From: Parvibaculum sp.
GTDB lineage: Bacteria > Pseudomonadota > Alphaproteobacteria > Parvibaculales > Parvibaculaceae
Direction of reading: 5' to 3'
NCBI GenBank assembly: GCA_031291615.1
Contig: JARLIS010000031.1
Span: forward strand, 1 to 64,000
DNA: 64,000 nt
The notes beneath the pieces are model-generated. The model was not told where the DNA came from. It saw only the letters and a program-made list of their open reading frames with translations, and did not search any database. The position numbers and the translations under genes are program-made. Shown piece after piece: positions 51,594-60,406 of this stretch. Numbering within the stretch: position 1 is the first letter of the stretch; each line of letters starts with the position of its first letter.

Positions 51594-52487
51594 ATGATTT
51601 CGCTTATTTCCACGATGGAGCCGGGACGGATCAACTGGCTTCCGCAATTCGTCCGCCATTATCGCGCGCGCGGCGTCGAGCGATTTTTCCTCAGCCTTCA
51701 GATCGAACCGGGCACCGACCCCGTCTTGCAGCGAGGCTATCGCGCGCAGTTCGGGAAGACGCTGGCGGCGCTGGGGATCGGGGAAGCGTTCTTTCTGGAG
51801 AAAAGTTTCGACGCCTATGTCATTCGCGACCATCACGACGCGATTCAGGATGCCTATCTCACATCCGACGACTGGATCGTCTGGTGCGACAGCGATGAAT
51901 TCCAGGTCTATCCCCTTCCGCTCGGCGAGTTGACGCAGAAGTGGCGGGCGGCCGGATTGGACTATGTCAACGGCGTGATGATCGATCGCGTGGCGGGCGA
52001 TGGAAGCCTTCCGCGTTTCGATCCGATGACGCCGGCCTGGGAGCAGTTTCCGATTGCCTGCGCCTTCGCGCTCGAGGTGGGGAGCGTGCTGACGCGGAAG
52101 GTCGCGATCAGCCGCGGCAAGGTCTATCTCAGCACCGGCAATCATTTTCTGGCCAAGGACGCTCCGCGGATGCTGACGCCGACGGCGGAGCGGCGGCTTG
52201 CGGCGGCGGCGGCTTTCGAGCCGAAGTCGCCGGACGCATGGGTGCAGATTCATCACTTCAAATGGGATGCGACGGTGCTTGAGCGGCTTCGTTTCCGCCT
52301 CAGTCCGCAATGGAAGGCGAAATGCCCGTGGTGGGTCGAGTCCGACAGGCTGCTGAATTATTTCGACGGGAATGGCGGCCGGTTCAAACTCTCCGATCTG
52401 AAGATCGTCGATTTTCCGCCCGACAAGCTCATTCTTTTCAAGCCGGACGACGTGATTGCGGCTGAGGCGGTTCAGCGGAACGCCTGA
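51594..52487 (+). CDS. Glycosyltransferase family 2-like protein, copy B
   Basis: 297 residues starting MISLISTMEPGRINWLPQFV, clearly paralogous to the protein encoded at 48507-49415 (about two thirds identical by eye). It keeps WIVWCDSDEFQVYPLPL with the DxD motif, GSLPRFDP, STGNHFLAKDAP and WVQIHHFKWDATVLERLRFR. AGAGG lies four bases before the ATG. The two copies bracket the GT4-like and ATP-grasp genes. They probably add similar sugars at different steps or onto different acceptors (inference). Confidence 0.82.
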   Translation: MISLISTMEPGRINWLPQFVRHYRARGVERFFLSLQIEPGTDPVLQRGYRAQFGKTLAALGIGEAFFLEKSFDAYVIRDHHDAIQDAYLTSDDWIVWCDSDEFQVYPLPLGELTQKWRAAGLDYVNGVMIDRVAGDGSLPRFDPMTPAWEQFPIACAFALEVGSVLTRKVAISRGKVYLSTGNHFLAKDAPRMLTPTAERRLAAAAAFEPKSPDAWVQIHHFKWDATVLERLRFRLSPQWKAKCPWWVESDRLLNYFDGNGGRFKLSDLKIVDFPPDKLILFKPDDVIAAEAVQRNA

Positions 52488-52532
52488 TCTTCCCTCTTCA
52501 ATCGGGCGCCGATCCGCTTCGGAGAGGCGCGG

Positions 52533-53264
52533 TCAGGGCCAGGCGACGTCGTATCCGAACTGCATCGAAACCCAGCCCAGCATCGGTTGAATGTCCGGCA
52601 GGATCGCCCCTATGTGATCCCGGTCGGCCGGATCGTTCCTCCAGCGCCCAACCGAATTCACATCCGGTTGCCGCAGGCCATGCATCGCTTCTTTCGCATC
52701 GTCGGGCGGCCGGAACACACGCTGATATTCGCGGGCCGATATCCTGATGCCAAGACCGAAGAAATCCGCGATGGATTTCTGGACCCGATCGGGATCGACG
52801 ACGAGATCCTCGTAGCGGACGATCATCGTCTTCGGGCGGCGCGTCTCCATCAACCATCGCAGCGCCTCCATCTCTCCCAGCCAGCGCCTCGGCAAGATGT
52901 GATATTTGGTCTCGAAGGCGGGATGATGGCTCGTCAGGACGTCGAAGGGATGGCGTATGATCGCCAGAATGCCGATCTCCGGCGGGATGACGTCGGCTTG
53001 CCGAAAAGCGGCGAAATGGCGCTTGGCGACGTGAACCGATTGTTCGCCTTTGATCTCGGCAAATTGCTGGACGGGCCCTTCCCGCGCGAGCAGAAACACG
53101 TCGTTGAACGTTGCCATGATACCGGTGAGCAGCCATGTGCCGGACCGGCCGCAACCCATGATGAAAATCCTGGTCCGTGGGCGGCCGCCATCCTGCTCGC
53201 GCAGCAAGGTGCTCAGATCTTTCGCCGCGGTGTCCAATTGCCCCCCATGCCGCGTCTTACCCAT
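52533..53264 (-). CDS. Sulfotransferase family protein
   Basis: A 243-residue PAPS-dependent sulfotransferase candidate. The 5'-phosphosulfate loop is IFIMGCGRSGTWLLTGIMAT near residue 34. The 3'-phosphate-binding region is ILAIIRHPFDVLTSHHPAFE near residue 98. MIVRYEDLVVDPDRVQKSIA near residue 147 is also typical of the family. It would sulfate a sugar hydroxyl in the glycan made by this locus. It is convergent with glycosyltransferase copy B. No PAPS-synthesis genes are nearby. Confidence 0.85.
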   Translation of the reverse strand: MGKTRHGGQLDTAAKDLSTLLREQDGGRPRTRIFIMGCGRSGTWLLTGIMATFNDVFLLAREGPVQQFAEIKGEQSVHVAKRHFAAFRQADVIPPEIGILAIIRHPFDVLTSHHPAFETKYHILPRRWLGEMEALRWLMETRRPKTMIVRYEDLVVDPDRVQKSIADFFGLGIRISAREYQRVFRPPDDAKEAMHGLRQPDVNSVGRWRNDPADRDHIGAILPDIQPMLGWVSMQFGYDVAWP

Positions 53265-53354
53265 TGCCCGGAATGCTAGCGGGCAGTCGCCGAAAATGTT
53301 AGCGCATTTTTCGCCGGCTTCGCCTATTGCAGGTTGAGAGAGCGAACCGCAATT

Positions 53355-55064
53355 TTACTTTGCAATGTTGGCCTCGATGCAGGCGGCGTCGAGAATCACG
53401 ACCGTCCGTCCACTGTAGGTTGCGCAGCTCTCCGCGAAGCCGGACAAAGCCGGAATCGACCACCATTCGTCATTGTGGGGCGTGGCGTCGCCCAGGATCG
53501 ACTGGAAGTCGGCCGGGAGGGGCCCGCCCATCAGGATCGATCGATTGACGACGAGGGTGGTGATTCCGTTTTTCTCGAGCAGCGACTTCAGCTCTTTTCC
53601 GTCGGGCGTCACCACGATCCTGGCGGAAATCAGGAGCCTCTCCCTGATCACGCGGAAATAGCCGAGCTGGTAGGGGATAGCATGTTTGACGGTTGCAAAG
53701 ACCTTGCGGCCGGTGAGGGCCGGCACGTAGTCGAGGACGCCGGAGGCGCCTGCGATCAGGGATTGGGGCGGCAGGGCCGCGATCTGGCGGATCGCGCCGA
53801 GATCCTGCGGGCGCCACAATGGCGGCGACAGGCTGAAGACGGCAATGGACAGAAGCGCGACCAGCGTAACGGCGGCGTCGTGAAGAAAGGTCTGTCCCGC
53901 TTCCCGGAATTTGCCGAGCCAGTCCGCGATGAAACCGCCTGCGAGCTGTCCGGTCGCCAGCGCGCCCGTCAGCACCAGTATCTTCTGGCTGTACCGGCTC
54001 GGCAGATGGAGGTCGAAGGCCACGGATGCGGCTATGACGAACCAGATGGCGGATGCGAGCAGCGTATAGCCATAGATCAATTCGCCGGAGGAGGCGGCTT
54101 CGCCGCGCCTTATGCGGCGGACGGCGCGCAGAAAGAGATAGGTTCCCGGCACCAGTGTGAGCAGCAGATTGAGCGCCCGGCCGAAGCCGCCGCCCACTTC
54201 GCAATCGATAAAGCGGGGCAGGAAGCCGAGGCGCTGCGAGCACAGCCAGCCGAAGCTGCCGTCTGGTTGCACGATGCTGCTTTTCCCCCAGGGGACCATG
54301 AAATTGGGCTGGGTGATCGCATCCGCCCATTGCACGGTCGGGCCCCATTCGGCCGTCGCCAGTCGGAAGGGCAATGCCGCCAGGCCGACAGCGACAACGG
54401 CCGCCGCCATCGTCAGGAAGGAGCGGCGCGATATTTCCAGATGAAACGGCCGCTGCCAGCGAAGGTGCCACAGGCCGAGAATGGTCAGCGCCGGCAGGGC
54501 GGGCGCCGGATAGACGGCCGCCAGTGAGGCAAGCGCGACGATGGCCAGGAGCATGTTCTCGTAGAGGAGGCCGGCGAAGAACAGCAGCAGCAGCGGCGCG
54601 GCGAAGCCCCGGGGGGTCGGCGAGAAAATATCGGTCTGATAGATGACGACGGCGGTCGTCAAAGCGGAAATCACAAAGGCGGCGGCCGGCCTGGCGTCGA
54701 GCTTCAGTGCAATCTTCCAGGCGATGGCGGCGGTCGCCAATACGAGGGCGATGGGCAGAATCTTGCCGATGAATATCGGGTCGAGGCCGAAGAAGGCGGG
54801 GACCGCGAAGACCGCGCGATATAGAAGCGGCGACATTGCGTGCCAGTAGTCGGCGATCAGGTCGCCGTTCAGGAGCGTCGGATCGAGCAATCGGGGCATC
54901 CAGGACTGGAACTGGCGCGCATCGTTCTGCATGGCGTAGGGCAGGAGTTCGAAGCTTGCCGGTCTGAAGAAGGCCTGATGGGTGAAGACGGCCAGGTTCA
55001 ATCCGGCGAGGGCGAACAGAAAGCTTCGCCAGCCGTTCCGGAATAAATTCCCGATGCCTCTCAT
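53355..55064 (-). CDS. Large polytopic membrane protein, possible GT-C-type glycosyltransferase
   Basis: 569 residues with about ten hydrophobic helices in the first 400 and a soluble C-terminal part of about 150 residues. N-terminal motifs include WMPRLLDPTLLNGDLIADYW and YQTDIFSPTPRGFAAPLLLL, with an acidic pair in the first loop region, as GT-C enzymes using polyprenyl-phosphate sugars often have. No named family is recognisable with certainty. Its start overlaps the stop of the flippase-like gene (ATGA); AGGA lies nine bases upstream. It is the last gene of a four-gene overlapping unit. The GT-C role is inferred. Confidence 0.65.
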   Translation of the reverse strand: MRGIGNLFRNGWRSFLFALAGLNLAVFTHQAFFRPASFELLPYAMQNDARQFQSWMPRLLDPTLLNGDLIADYWHAMSPLLYRAVFAVPAFFGLDPIFIGKILPIALVLATAAIAWKIALKLDARPAAAFVISALTTAVVIYQTDIFSPTPRGFAAPLLLLFFAGLLYENMLLAIVALASLAAVYPAPALPALTILGLWHLRWQRPFHLEISRRSFLTMAAAVVAVGLAALPFRLATAEWGPTVQWADAITQPNFMVPWGKSSIVQPDGSFGWLCSQRLGFLPRFIDCEVGGGFGRALNLLLTLVPGTYLFLRAVRRIRRGEAASSGELIYGYTLLASAIWFVIAASVAFDLHLPSRYSQKILVLTGALATGQLAGGFIADWLGKFREAGQTFLHDAAVTLVALLSIAVFSLSPPLWRPQDLGAIRQIAALPPQSLIAGASGVLDYVPALTGRKVFATVKHAIPYQLGYFRVIRERLLISARIVVTPDGKELKSLLEKNGITTLVVNRSILMGGPLPADFQSILGDATPHNDEWWSIPALSGFAESCATYSGRTVVILDAACIEANIAK

Positions 55065-55999
55065 GCGGAATTTTCCTGTTTGCGGTTCCAGTAGTCGGAG
55101 ATGAACGGCAGGCCGAAAAGAGCCGGTATCAGGTAGCGGCTGGTGGCCAGAACGCCGAGTGCCGCGCCCTGCGCGGGCGAAACCCAGGCGCGATAGAAAT
55201 AGACGATGGCGGCATCCCGCGTGCCGATGCCAGCCATGGTGAAAGGAAGCAGGCCGACCTCGATGGACAAGGTGGCGAAAGCCATGTTGTCGACCATGCC
55301 GATGCCAGACCCGAGCGCCTTTGCAAAAAACCAGAACTGCGCAAGATGGGCGGCCCAAAGCGCCAACGACACGGCGAGGGTGCCGATCGCCCGTCCCGGC
55401 TCGGACCAGAACCATCGGCTGACCTCCAGCCACTTATCGGCGAAGTCGGCTGCCTTGGCGCGGTATCTGCGGGGCAGGAGCTTCGCCGCTTTCAGCATGA
55501 TCGTGGATGCAAGGGACGAGGGCGCGATCATCAGCAGAATGACGGCGACGACGGCGCTATTGGCGAGGGCGGCGAGGATCAGCGTCGTCTCGCCATGCGC
55601 CATCCATATCAGGGCCGCCGTGCCCCAGACCAGAAGCGCGCCGAGGTCGAGCAGCTTTTCGAAGATCACGATCGTCAGGGCGTGACGCCAGTCGAAATCG
55701 TATCGCTTCGTCAGCACCCAGGATTTCGCCACGTCGCCCATCTTCGAGGGCAGCAGCATGTTCAGCGTCGAGGCGGACAGGATGAGGCGGGTCGCGGCCG
55801 CAAAGCCAAGGCCGGAGCGCGTCAGCAGCAGGAATCTCCAGGCGGTGATCAAGGTCAAGGGAACGATTGCGGCAAGCCCGCAGGTCAGCCAGAAGAAATC
55901 GCATGTCCGGAACGCCGCGAGAATGGCGTCGATGTCGATCTTCCACCACAAGAGCGCCAGGATCGCGGCGCTGACGAAGAGGCTGATCAATCTGCGCAT
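55061..55999 (-). CDS. LPG-synthase-TM (UPF0104/AglD-like) membrane protein
   Basis: A 312-residue membrane protein with about eight helices of the lysylphosphatidylglycerol-synthase transmembrane family. Family features are MRRLISLFVSAAILALLWWK, the central STLNMLLPSKMGDVAKSWVL motif, the ALTIVIFEKLLDLGALLV block, and the C-terminal IEVGLLPFTMAGIGTRDAAI. Proteins of this family without a synthetase domain are proposed lipid or lipid-linked-sugar flippases. Its ATG shares one base with the stop of the upstream heparinase-like gene (TGATG), and its stop overlaps the next start. Confidence 0.85.
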   Translation of the reverse strand: MRRLISLFVSAAILALLWWKIDIDAILAAFRTCDFFWLTCGLAAIVPLTLITAWRFLLLTRSGLGFAAATRLILSASTLNMLLPSKMGDVAKSWVLTKRYDFDWRHALTIVIFEKLLDLGALLVWGTAALIWMAHGETTLILAALANSAVVAVILLMIAPSSLASTIMLKAAKLLPRRYRAKAADFADKWLEVSRWFWSEPGRAIGTLAVSLALWAAHLAQFWFFAKALGSGIGMVDNMAFATLSIEVGLLPFTMAGIGTRDAAIVYFYRAWVSPAQGAALGVLATSRYLIPALFGLPFISDYWNRKQENSA

Positions 56000-57624
56000 C
56001 AGGAGCTGCGCCCGCTGAAGCGTCGCTCGACGCTCAGGGCCTTGTTTTCGCGCAGGGCCTTCAGTTCGGGGCCAAGGTCGGTCCAGGTCTGAAACTGGCC
56101 CTGTTGCCAGACGCGCGCCATGACGGTGGCGACCGAGGTCTGGAAGCCGCCGATGCCGGCGGCGGCGACGTCGCCCCAGCCGTCGTCCGCCTCGATTTCG
56201 TCCCGCACCGTCCAGCCCGCCATTTCCCAGCGCAGCACACGGCGAAACCGGAACGGCGCGTCCTTCCGTCCGGTGACGAGAATGCGTTGCAGCAATCGCC
56301 GGACGAGATCGGGGAAGAACCGGCCGACCGTCAGCATCGTCGTCCGCAGCAGGATTGATTTTGCCGGCGTCAACAGTTGCGATTTCGCCCAGGCCATGCG
56401 GCCCGCGATTTCGATTTCGTTCTCTGCGAGCGAGAAGCGGACGGGGCCGTGCAGATGCGTGACGGCGACCTTGCCGTTTTTCATGCGCAAGGCCGGTCCG
56501 GTGTCGGAGTGAACGAGACTGCCGCCGTCGAAGAGCTTGAAGGCGCCGCCTCTCGAATAGCCGAGATAGAGGCGATGGCCTGCGCGCGCATCGACCAGAA
56601 GACCGGCTTTCGGGAAGTGCCGCCGGCCGTCCGGCAAGAGCGCGGGCTTGCGCCTGTCGGCTCGCCATTCGCGCCAGGCGAGCATCCAGCTCCAGAGATG
56701 ATGGCCGACAATGCGATCGTCCGAAAAGCAGGGTTGGGAGTCGGCGGCCAGCGGTTGCAATGCGCGTTCGTTGAGGGCCGTCGCTTCGGGCATCCAGCGC
56801 GCCGCGATTTCGAGGCCGTGCGGAAAGTAGTTGAGCGTCGCCCGGCTCGTATATTCGCCGCCGACCGTTCCGTCGGGATGAATCATGGCGCCGAGAAATT
56901 CGATGGCGCGACGGCAAGGTTCGCGCAGTCCGAGGTCCGGCCTCAGCCTATCGGCATCGGCGATGAGGCCGATCGTCAGCGAGAGATAGCCGGGATCGGC
57001 GCCTTCATATTCAGCAAACCATCCTTCGGGCGATTGCCAGGACAGAAGCCGACTCGCCCGCTCGCGCAATGCGCCTTCCCAGTCGCCGCCGAAGCGTTCG
57101 ACCATGCGCGCAAGGCAGGCGACGATCAGCGCTTCATGGTTGGAGAGGCGTCCGCTTTCGCGATGCCGCGCGAGCCAGCCGGCGCGCAGCCGCAGGAAGC
57201 GGTCGATCTCGGCGTCCTCTCCGATCCCGAGGATGCGGATGGCCTCCAGACAGGCAAATAGCGAGAATGCGGCCGCGCCGGCGGCGCGCTCGAAGGGATA
57301 GTAGTCGTCACAGGAACCGTCGGCATGCGCCGAGCGTGCGGCAAAGCGAATGCCCGCTTCGGTCCAGGCGCGCAGTACGGGTTGGCCCTTATAAATATTT
57401 CCCGGCATGTCGAGCGACCAGGCGAGCGCCAGCGGCAGCACGAATTCCTGGCTCATTCCGCAGGGAAAATCCATGACGCGATAGTGCCAATGGTTCCGGT
57501 CGAAGCAGCCATAGGTCGGGCTGACCGGCGTGCGGTCGAGAAGGGTCAGGAGTTTCGGGATTTCGGCCAGCGCGTGTCTGGCCAGCGCATCCCGAAGCAT
57601 GCCGCTAGGGCTCAATTCGGTCAT
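55999..57624 (-). CDS. Heparinase II/III-like or alpha/alpha-toroid protein of unknown function
   Basis: 541 residues without a clear signal peptide. The first 300 are helical and rich in aromatic residues (YGCFDRNHWHYRVMDFPCGM, GLIADADRLRPDLGL, GGEYTSRATLNYFPHGLEIA), suggesting an alpha/alpha toroid. The last 200 are beta-rich (LVDARAGHRLYLGYSRGGAF, MAGWTVRDEIEADDGWGDVA), as in heparinase II/III-type lyases. No catalytic residues can be assigned with confidence. Its gene overlaps the upstream GT2 gene by 20 bases and the next start by one. It might trim, modify or bind the glycan made here. Confidence 0.6.
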   Translation of the reverse strand: MTELSPSGMLRDALARHALAEIPKLLTLLDRTPVSPTYGCFDRNHWHYRVMDFPCGMSQEFVLPLALAWSLDMPGNIYKGQPVLRAWTEAGIRFAARSAHADGSCDDYYPFERAAGAAAFSLFACLEAIRILGIGEDAEIDRFLRLRAGWLARHRESGRLSNHEALIVACLARMVERFGGDWEGALRERASRLLSWQSPEGWFAEYEGADPGYLSLTIGLIADADRLRPDLGLREPCRRAIEFLGAMIHPDGTVGGEYTSRATLNYFPHGLEIAARWMPEATALNERALQPLAADSQPCFSDDRIVGHHLWSWMLAWREWRADRRKPALLPDGRRHFPKAGLLVDARAGHRLYLGYSRGGAFKLFDGGSLVHSDTGPALRMKNGKVAVTHLHGPVRFSLAENEIEIAGRMAWAKSQLLTPAKSILLRTTMLTVGRFFPDLVRRLLQRILVTGRKDAPFRFRRVLRWEMAGWTVRDEIEADDGWGDVAAAGIGGFQTSVATVMARVWQQGQFQTWTDLGPELKALRENKALSVERRFSGRSS

Positions 57625-58597
57625 GCTTCACATCTGCCTTTTCGACACCTGAAGAGAGCCGCCTGTCGGCATGGGCAAGGCGCAGCGCATACTGAATATC
57701 CTGAAGCAAATGGCGGTTGATCGCCAGTTGTTCGCCGAGAAGCCCCGCGATCCAGAGCATCACGGCCACGAGTATCAGGATGGCGGCGGCGACAAGGCTC
57801 GGAACATGCGAGCGCTCGCTATTGTCGAGAAAGAGCCAGACCCAGCGCGCGGAGAGAAACGCGCCCAGAAGGAAGGGCGGTATTCCCAGGAGAAAGAACG
57901 TCTTCCCCGGCCGGTAGACGAAGAAGGTGCGCAATATCGAGATGATCGACCGGCTCACATAATCGGGAATCGATCGGATCAGCCGCGACGGCCGCGTTTC
58001 GCCGTTCACCCGTATCGGCACCGACAGAACGGGGATGTTCGACAGGCCGGTCTGGATCACGGATTCGAGCGTGTAAGTATAGCCGTCGAAGATGTTGATG
58101 CGCAGGGCCGCGTCGCGGGCGATGGCGCGGAAGCCGCTCGGCGCATCGTTGATGCTGGTGCCGGACACGAAGCGGACGGTGCCGCTGCCGATGCGTTGCA
58201 GCAGACGCTTGATCCGCGAGAAATGTTCGATGGTTGCAATCGGCCGGTCTCCGATCACGAATTGGGCGCGCCGGGCGATGATGGGCTCGATCAGAGCGAC
58301 AATGTCATCGGCATTGTACTGGTTGTCCGCATCGGTATTGACGATGATGTCGGCGCCTTCGAGCAGCGCGCGTTGCAGTCCGGCCATGAAGCCGCGCGCC
58401 AACCCCATGTTGAAAGGCAGGTCGACGATATGATCGACGCCTTCGGCGCGCGCGATCTCGAGCGTGCGGTCGGTGCTGCCGTCGTTGACGACAAGCCATT
58501 CGATGATGTCGATCCCGTCGAGCTTGCGCGGCAGCGCGCGCAGCGTTTCGGCAAGCTGCGCTTCCTCGTTGAAGCAGGGTATTTGGATGATCAGCTT
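57605..58597 (-). CDS. Polyprenyl-phosphate glycosyltransferase (GT2, DPM1/ArnC-like) with C-terminal membrane helices
   Basis: About 330 residues. The GT-A domain starts KLIIQIPCFNEEAQLAETL, with VVNDGSTDRTLEIA, the metal-binding DxD in IIVNTDADNQYNADDIVALI, and SINDAPSGFRAIARDAALRI. Two C-terminal membrane helices follow (TFFLLGIPPFLLGAFLSARW and SLVAAAILILVAVMLWIAGL). Such enzymes transfer a sugar from a nucleotide to polyprenyl phosphate on the cytoplasmic face. The start is uncertain: TTG 58597 fits the family N-terminus best, and TTG 58642 is possible; neither has a strong ribosome-binding site. It heads the four-gene overlapping unit. Confidence 0.85.
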   Translation of the reverse strand, partial: KLIIQIPCFNEEAQLAETLRALPRKLDGIDIIEWLVVNDGSTDRTLEIARAEGVDHIVDLPFNMGLARGFMAGLQRALLEGADIIVNTDADNQYNADDIVALIEPIIARRAQFVIGDRPIATIEHFSRIKRLLQRIGSGTVRFVSGTSINDAPSGFRAIARDAALRINIFDGYTYTLESVIQTGLSNIPVLSVPIRVNGETRPSRLIRSIPDYVSRSIISILRTFFVYRPGKTFFLLGIPPFLLGAFLSARWVWLFLDNSERSHVPSLVAAAILILVAVMLWIAGLLGEQLAINRHLLQDIQYALRLAHADRRLSSGVEKADVKHDRIEP

Positions 58598-58843
58598 CAA
58601 GGCGGTCCGGGACAGTCTGTTGGGGGTTAAAGCGATCCTCAAGACAGGCCGATAGACGTTCGTATAGAAGGATTGAGAGGGTGTCCATAAGGGTCGCCTC
58701 CGGCCTGGGCCTCATCTCGCCGGGGCCGGAATTTTCCTCGCCCCCGTGTTGGCGCTCGGCCAAACTTGCGGCATGGGCAAGGCGAAGCGGGCCTGCCGAC
58801 CGGGATGCCGTTTCGGGTTGATTGGGGAATTGAGGACGCGTCG

Positions 58844-60406
58844 ATGATGCAGAGCCGCAGCCTGCCGCAATTCATGCAGCGATTTCGCGCCCTGCCCATG
58901 CTTGGCTATTGGGCCATAGGTCCCGCCGCCCTGATTCTCGGATTGCTCGGCCTCTGGATCGTGTTCAGCGGTGTCGCCCAGGTGCGCGGCGCCGACTTGC
59001 AGCCCGTCTTCACCTTGCAAAAGGCGCTTCGGGGCCTGCCCATCTACACCGATCCGGCGGCGGCCCCCTTCGACATCGTGCAATACAGCCCCGTCTATTA
59101 TCTGGTCGTCGTCGGGCTTGCCGAGGCGCTGCGCATCGATCCGGCGAACGGTGCCGGTCTCGCCTCGCTTGCGCGCGGCGTATCTTTTCTATGCGCGCTG
59201 GCGCTCGTGGCGGGGTTTTACCGGACAAGCCGCCGCGCTCTGGAGCTTTCGCGCGACGCCGCTCTCGTGATCGCGAGCCTTGGTTTCATTCTGACCACGC
59301 CATGGTTCTTCCTCGCGCGCCCCGACGCCATGGCGACCCTGTTCGCCATGGCGAGCCTCGCCGCCGTCGCCGGCGCAAGGCCGGCCAGCAACCGGCAGAT
59401 CGTCGCGAGCGCCGGGCTCGCCGTGCTCGCGATCTTCACCAAGCAGAATGAAATTCAGATGGCGCCCGTGCTGTTTGTCTTTCTGGTCCTGACGCAGGGC
59501 TGGCGACAGGCGGCTGTCGGCGCGGGCGCCGGCCTCGTCTTCGGGGCGTTGGCGCTCGGCCTATGCCTGCTCCATTGGCCGCACTTCCTGTCCAACGTAA
59601 TCGGCGGCGTCGAGAATGGCGTGAGCTTCGACTATTTCATCTACAAGACGCTGCCGAATTTTCTCTATCCGAAGGCGGTGCTGGTCGGGCTTGCGGGTTT
59701 CGCCGTGCTGAGCTGGGCGCGGGATCGCGACGATCCGCGGCGCATGATGTTCGTCGTCGCTTTGCCGATCTTCTTGCTGTTTGCGCTGGCGACGGGATTG
59801 AAGATCGGCTCGGCCGAGAACTACTTCAATGAATTCACGCTGCTGGCGCTGGCCGCCGTTGCTTTTCTGCTGTCGCCGCTCGGGCGCGACCGGCCGGGAT
59901 CCGGCGCCGAAACGGTAACCGACCTGGGCGCCGCGGGTCTTGCGGCACTTGCCGGGCTCGTCCTTCTCGTCGGTCTGCCTTTCTGGACCAAGTATCAGCT
60001 GGAGCGATATTGGTGGCATGCCATCGAGCCGTCCAGCTCGCTGATCCTGCCCCGCGATGCACTGGGAGGAGAGAGGTATCGGATACTCGAAAGCCGGCTC
60101 GACCGGGCGGTGCTCGGCGACGACGGATATGTTCTTGCCGTGCCCATGTCGGTGAACATCGCGGTGAACGCGCCGATGCTGGTGCCGCAGAAGGACGTCG
60201 CCAGCCAGTCCTATCGACGCGGCATAGTGAACTATGGGGCGTTCAAGCGCCTGATGGAGTCCGGCCGGATTCGCTATCTGATCGTCGACGGAATCGATAC
60301 GGACAACGCAAGGCTGGGCAGCAAATTCCTGGGCGCGAGCCTTGGCGGGTTTGTGCGTCAGGAGAATATCGCGGGCTTTACGATCTTCGTCTGGACCGGC
60401 CGCTAG
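58844..60406 (+). CDS. GT39/GT83-like integral membrane glycosyltransferase candidate
   Basis: 520 residues with about 11 hydrophobic helices and a C-terminal soluble part of about 120 residues. The first exposed loop contains acidic residues (VRGADLQPVFTLQKALR, YTDPAAAPFDIVQYSPVYY), the position of the catalytic Asp in GT-C enzymes. FFLARPDAMATLFAMASLAA and a KQNEIQMAPVLFVFL region follow. GAGGA lies seven bases before ATG 58844. It is divergent from the polyprenyl-phosphate GT2 operon, consistent with using its lipid-linked sugar as donor (inference). Its stop overlaps the convergent hydrolase stop. Confidence 0.68.
   Translation: MMQSRSLPQFMQRFRALPMLGYWAIGPAALILGLLGLWIVFSGVAQVRGADLQPVFTLQKALRGLPIYTDPAAAPFDIVQYSPVYYLVVVGLAEALRIDPANGAGLASLARGVSFLCALALVAGFYRTSRRALELSRDAALVIASLGFILTTPWFFLARPDAMATLFAMASLAAVAGARPASNRQIVASAGLAVLAIFTKQNEIQMAPVLFVFLVLTQGWRQAAVGAGAGLVFGALALGLCLLHWPHFLSNVIGGVENGVSFDYFIYKTLPNFLYPKAVLVGLAGFAVLSWARDRDDPRRMMFVVALPIFLLFALATGLKIGSAENYFNEFTLLALAAVAFLLSPLGRDRPGSGAETVTDLGAAGLAALAGLVLLVGLPFWTKYQLERYWWHAIEPSSSLILPRDALGGERYRILESRLDRAVLGDDGYVLAVPMSVNIAVNAPMLVPQKDVASQSYRRGIVNYGAFKRLMESGRIRYLIVDGIDTDNARLGSKFLGASLGGFVRQENIAGFTIFVWTGR

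Noticed and set aside
55999..56917. Extension of the flippase-like reading frame far upstream, giving a 618-codon protein
   Set aside because: The extension overlaps the well-formed heparinase-like gene in another frame and has shadow composition; the family N-terminus is at MRRLISLFVS.
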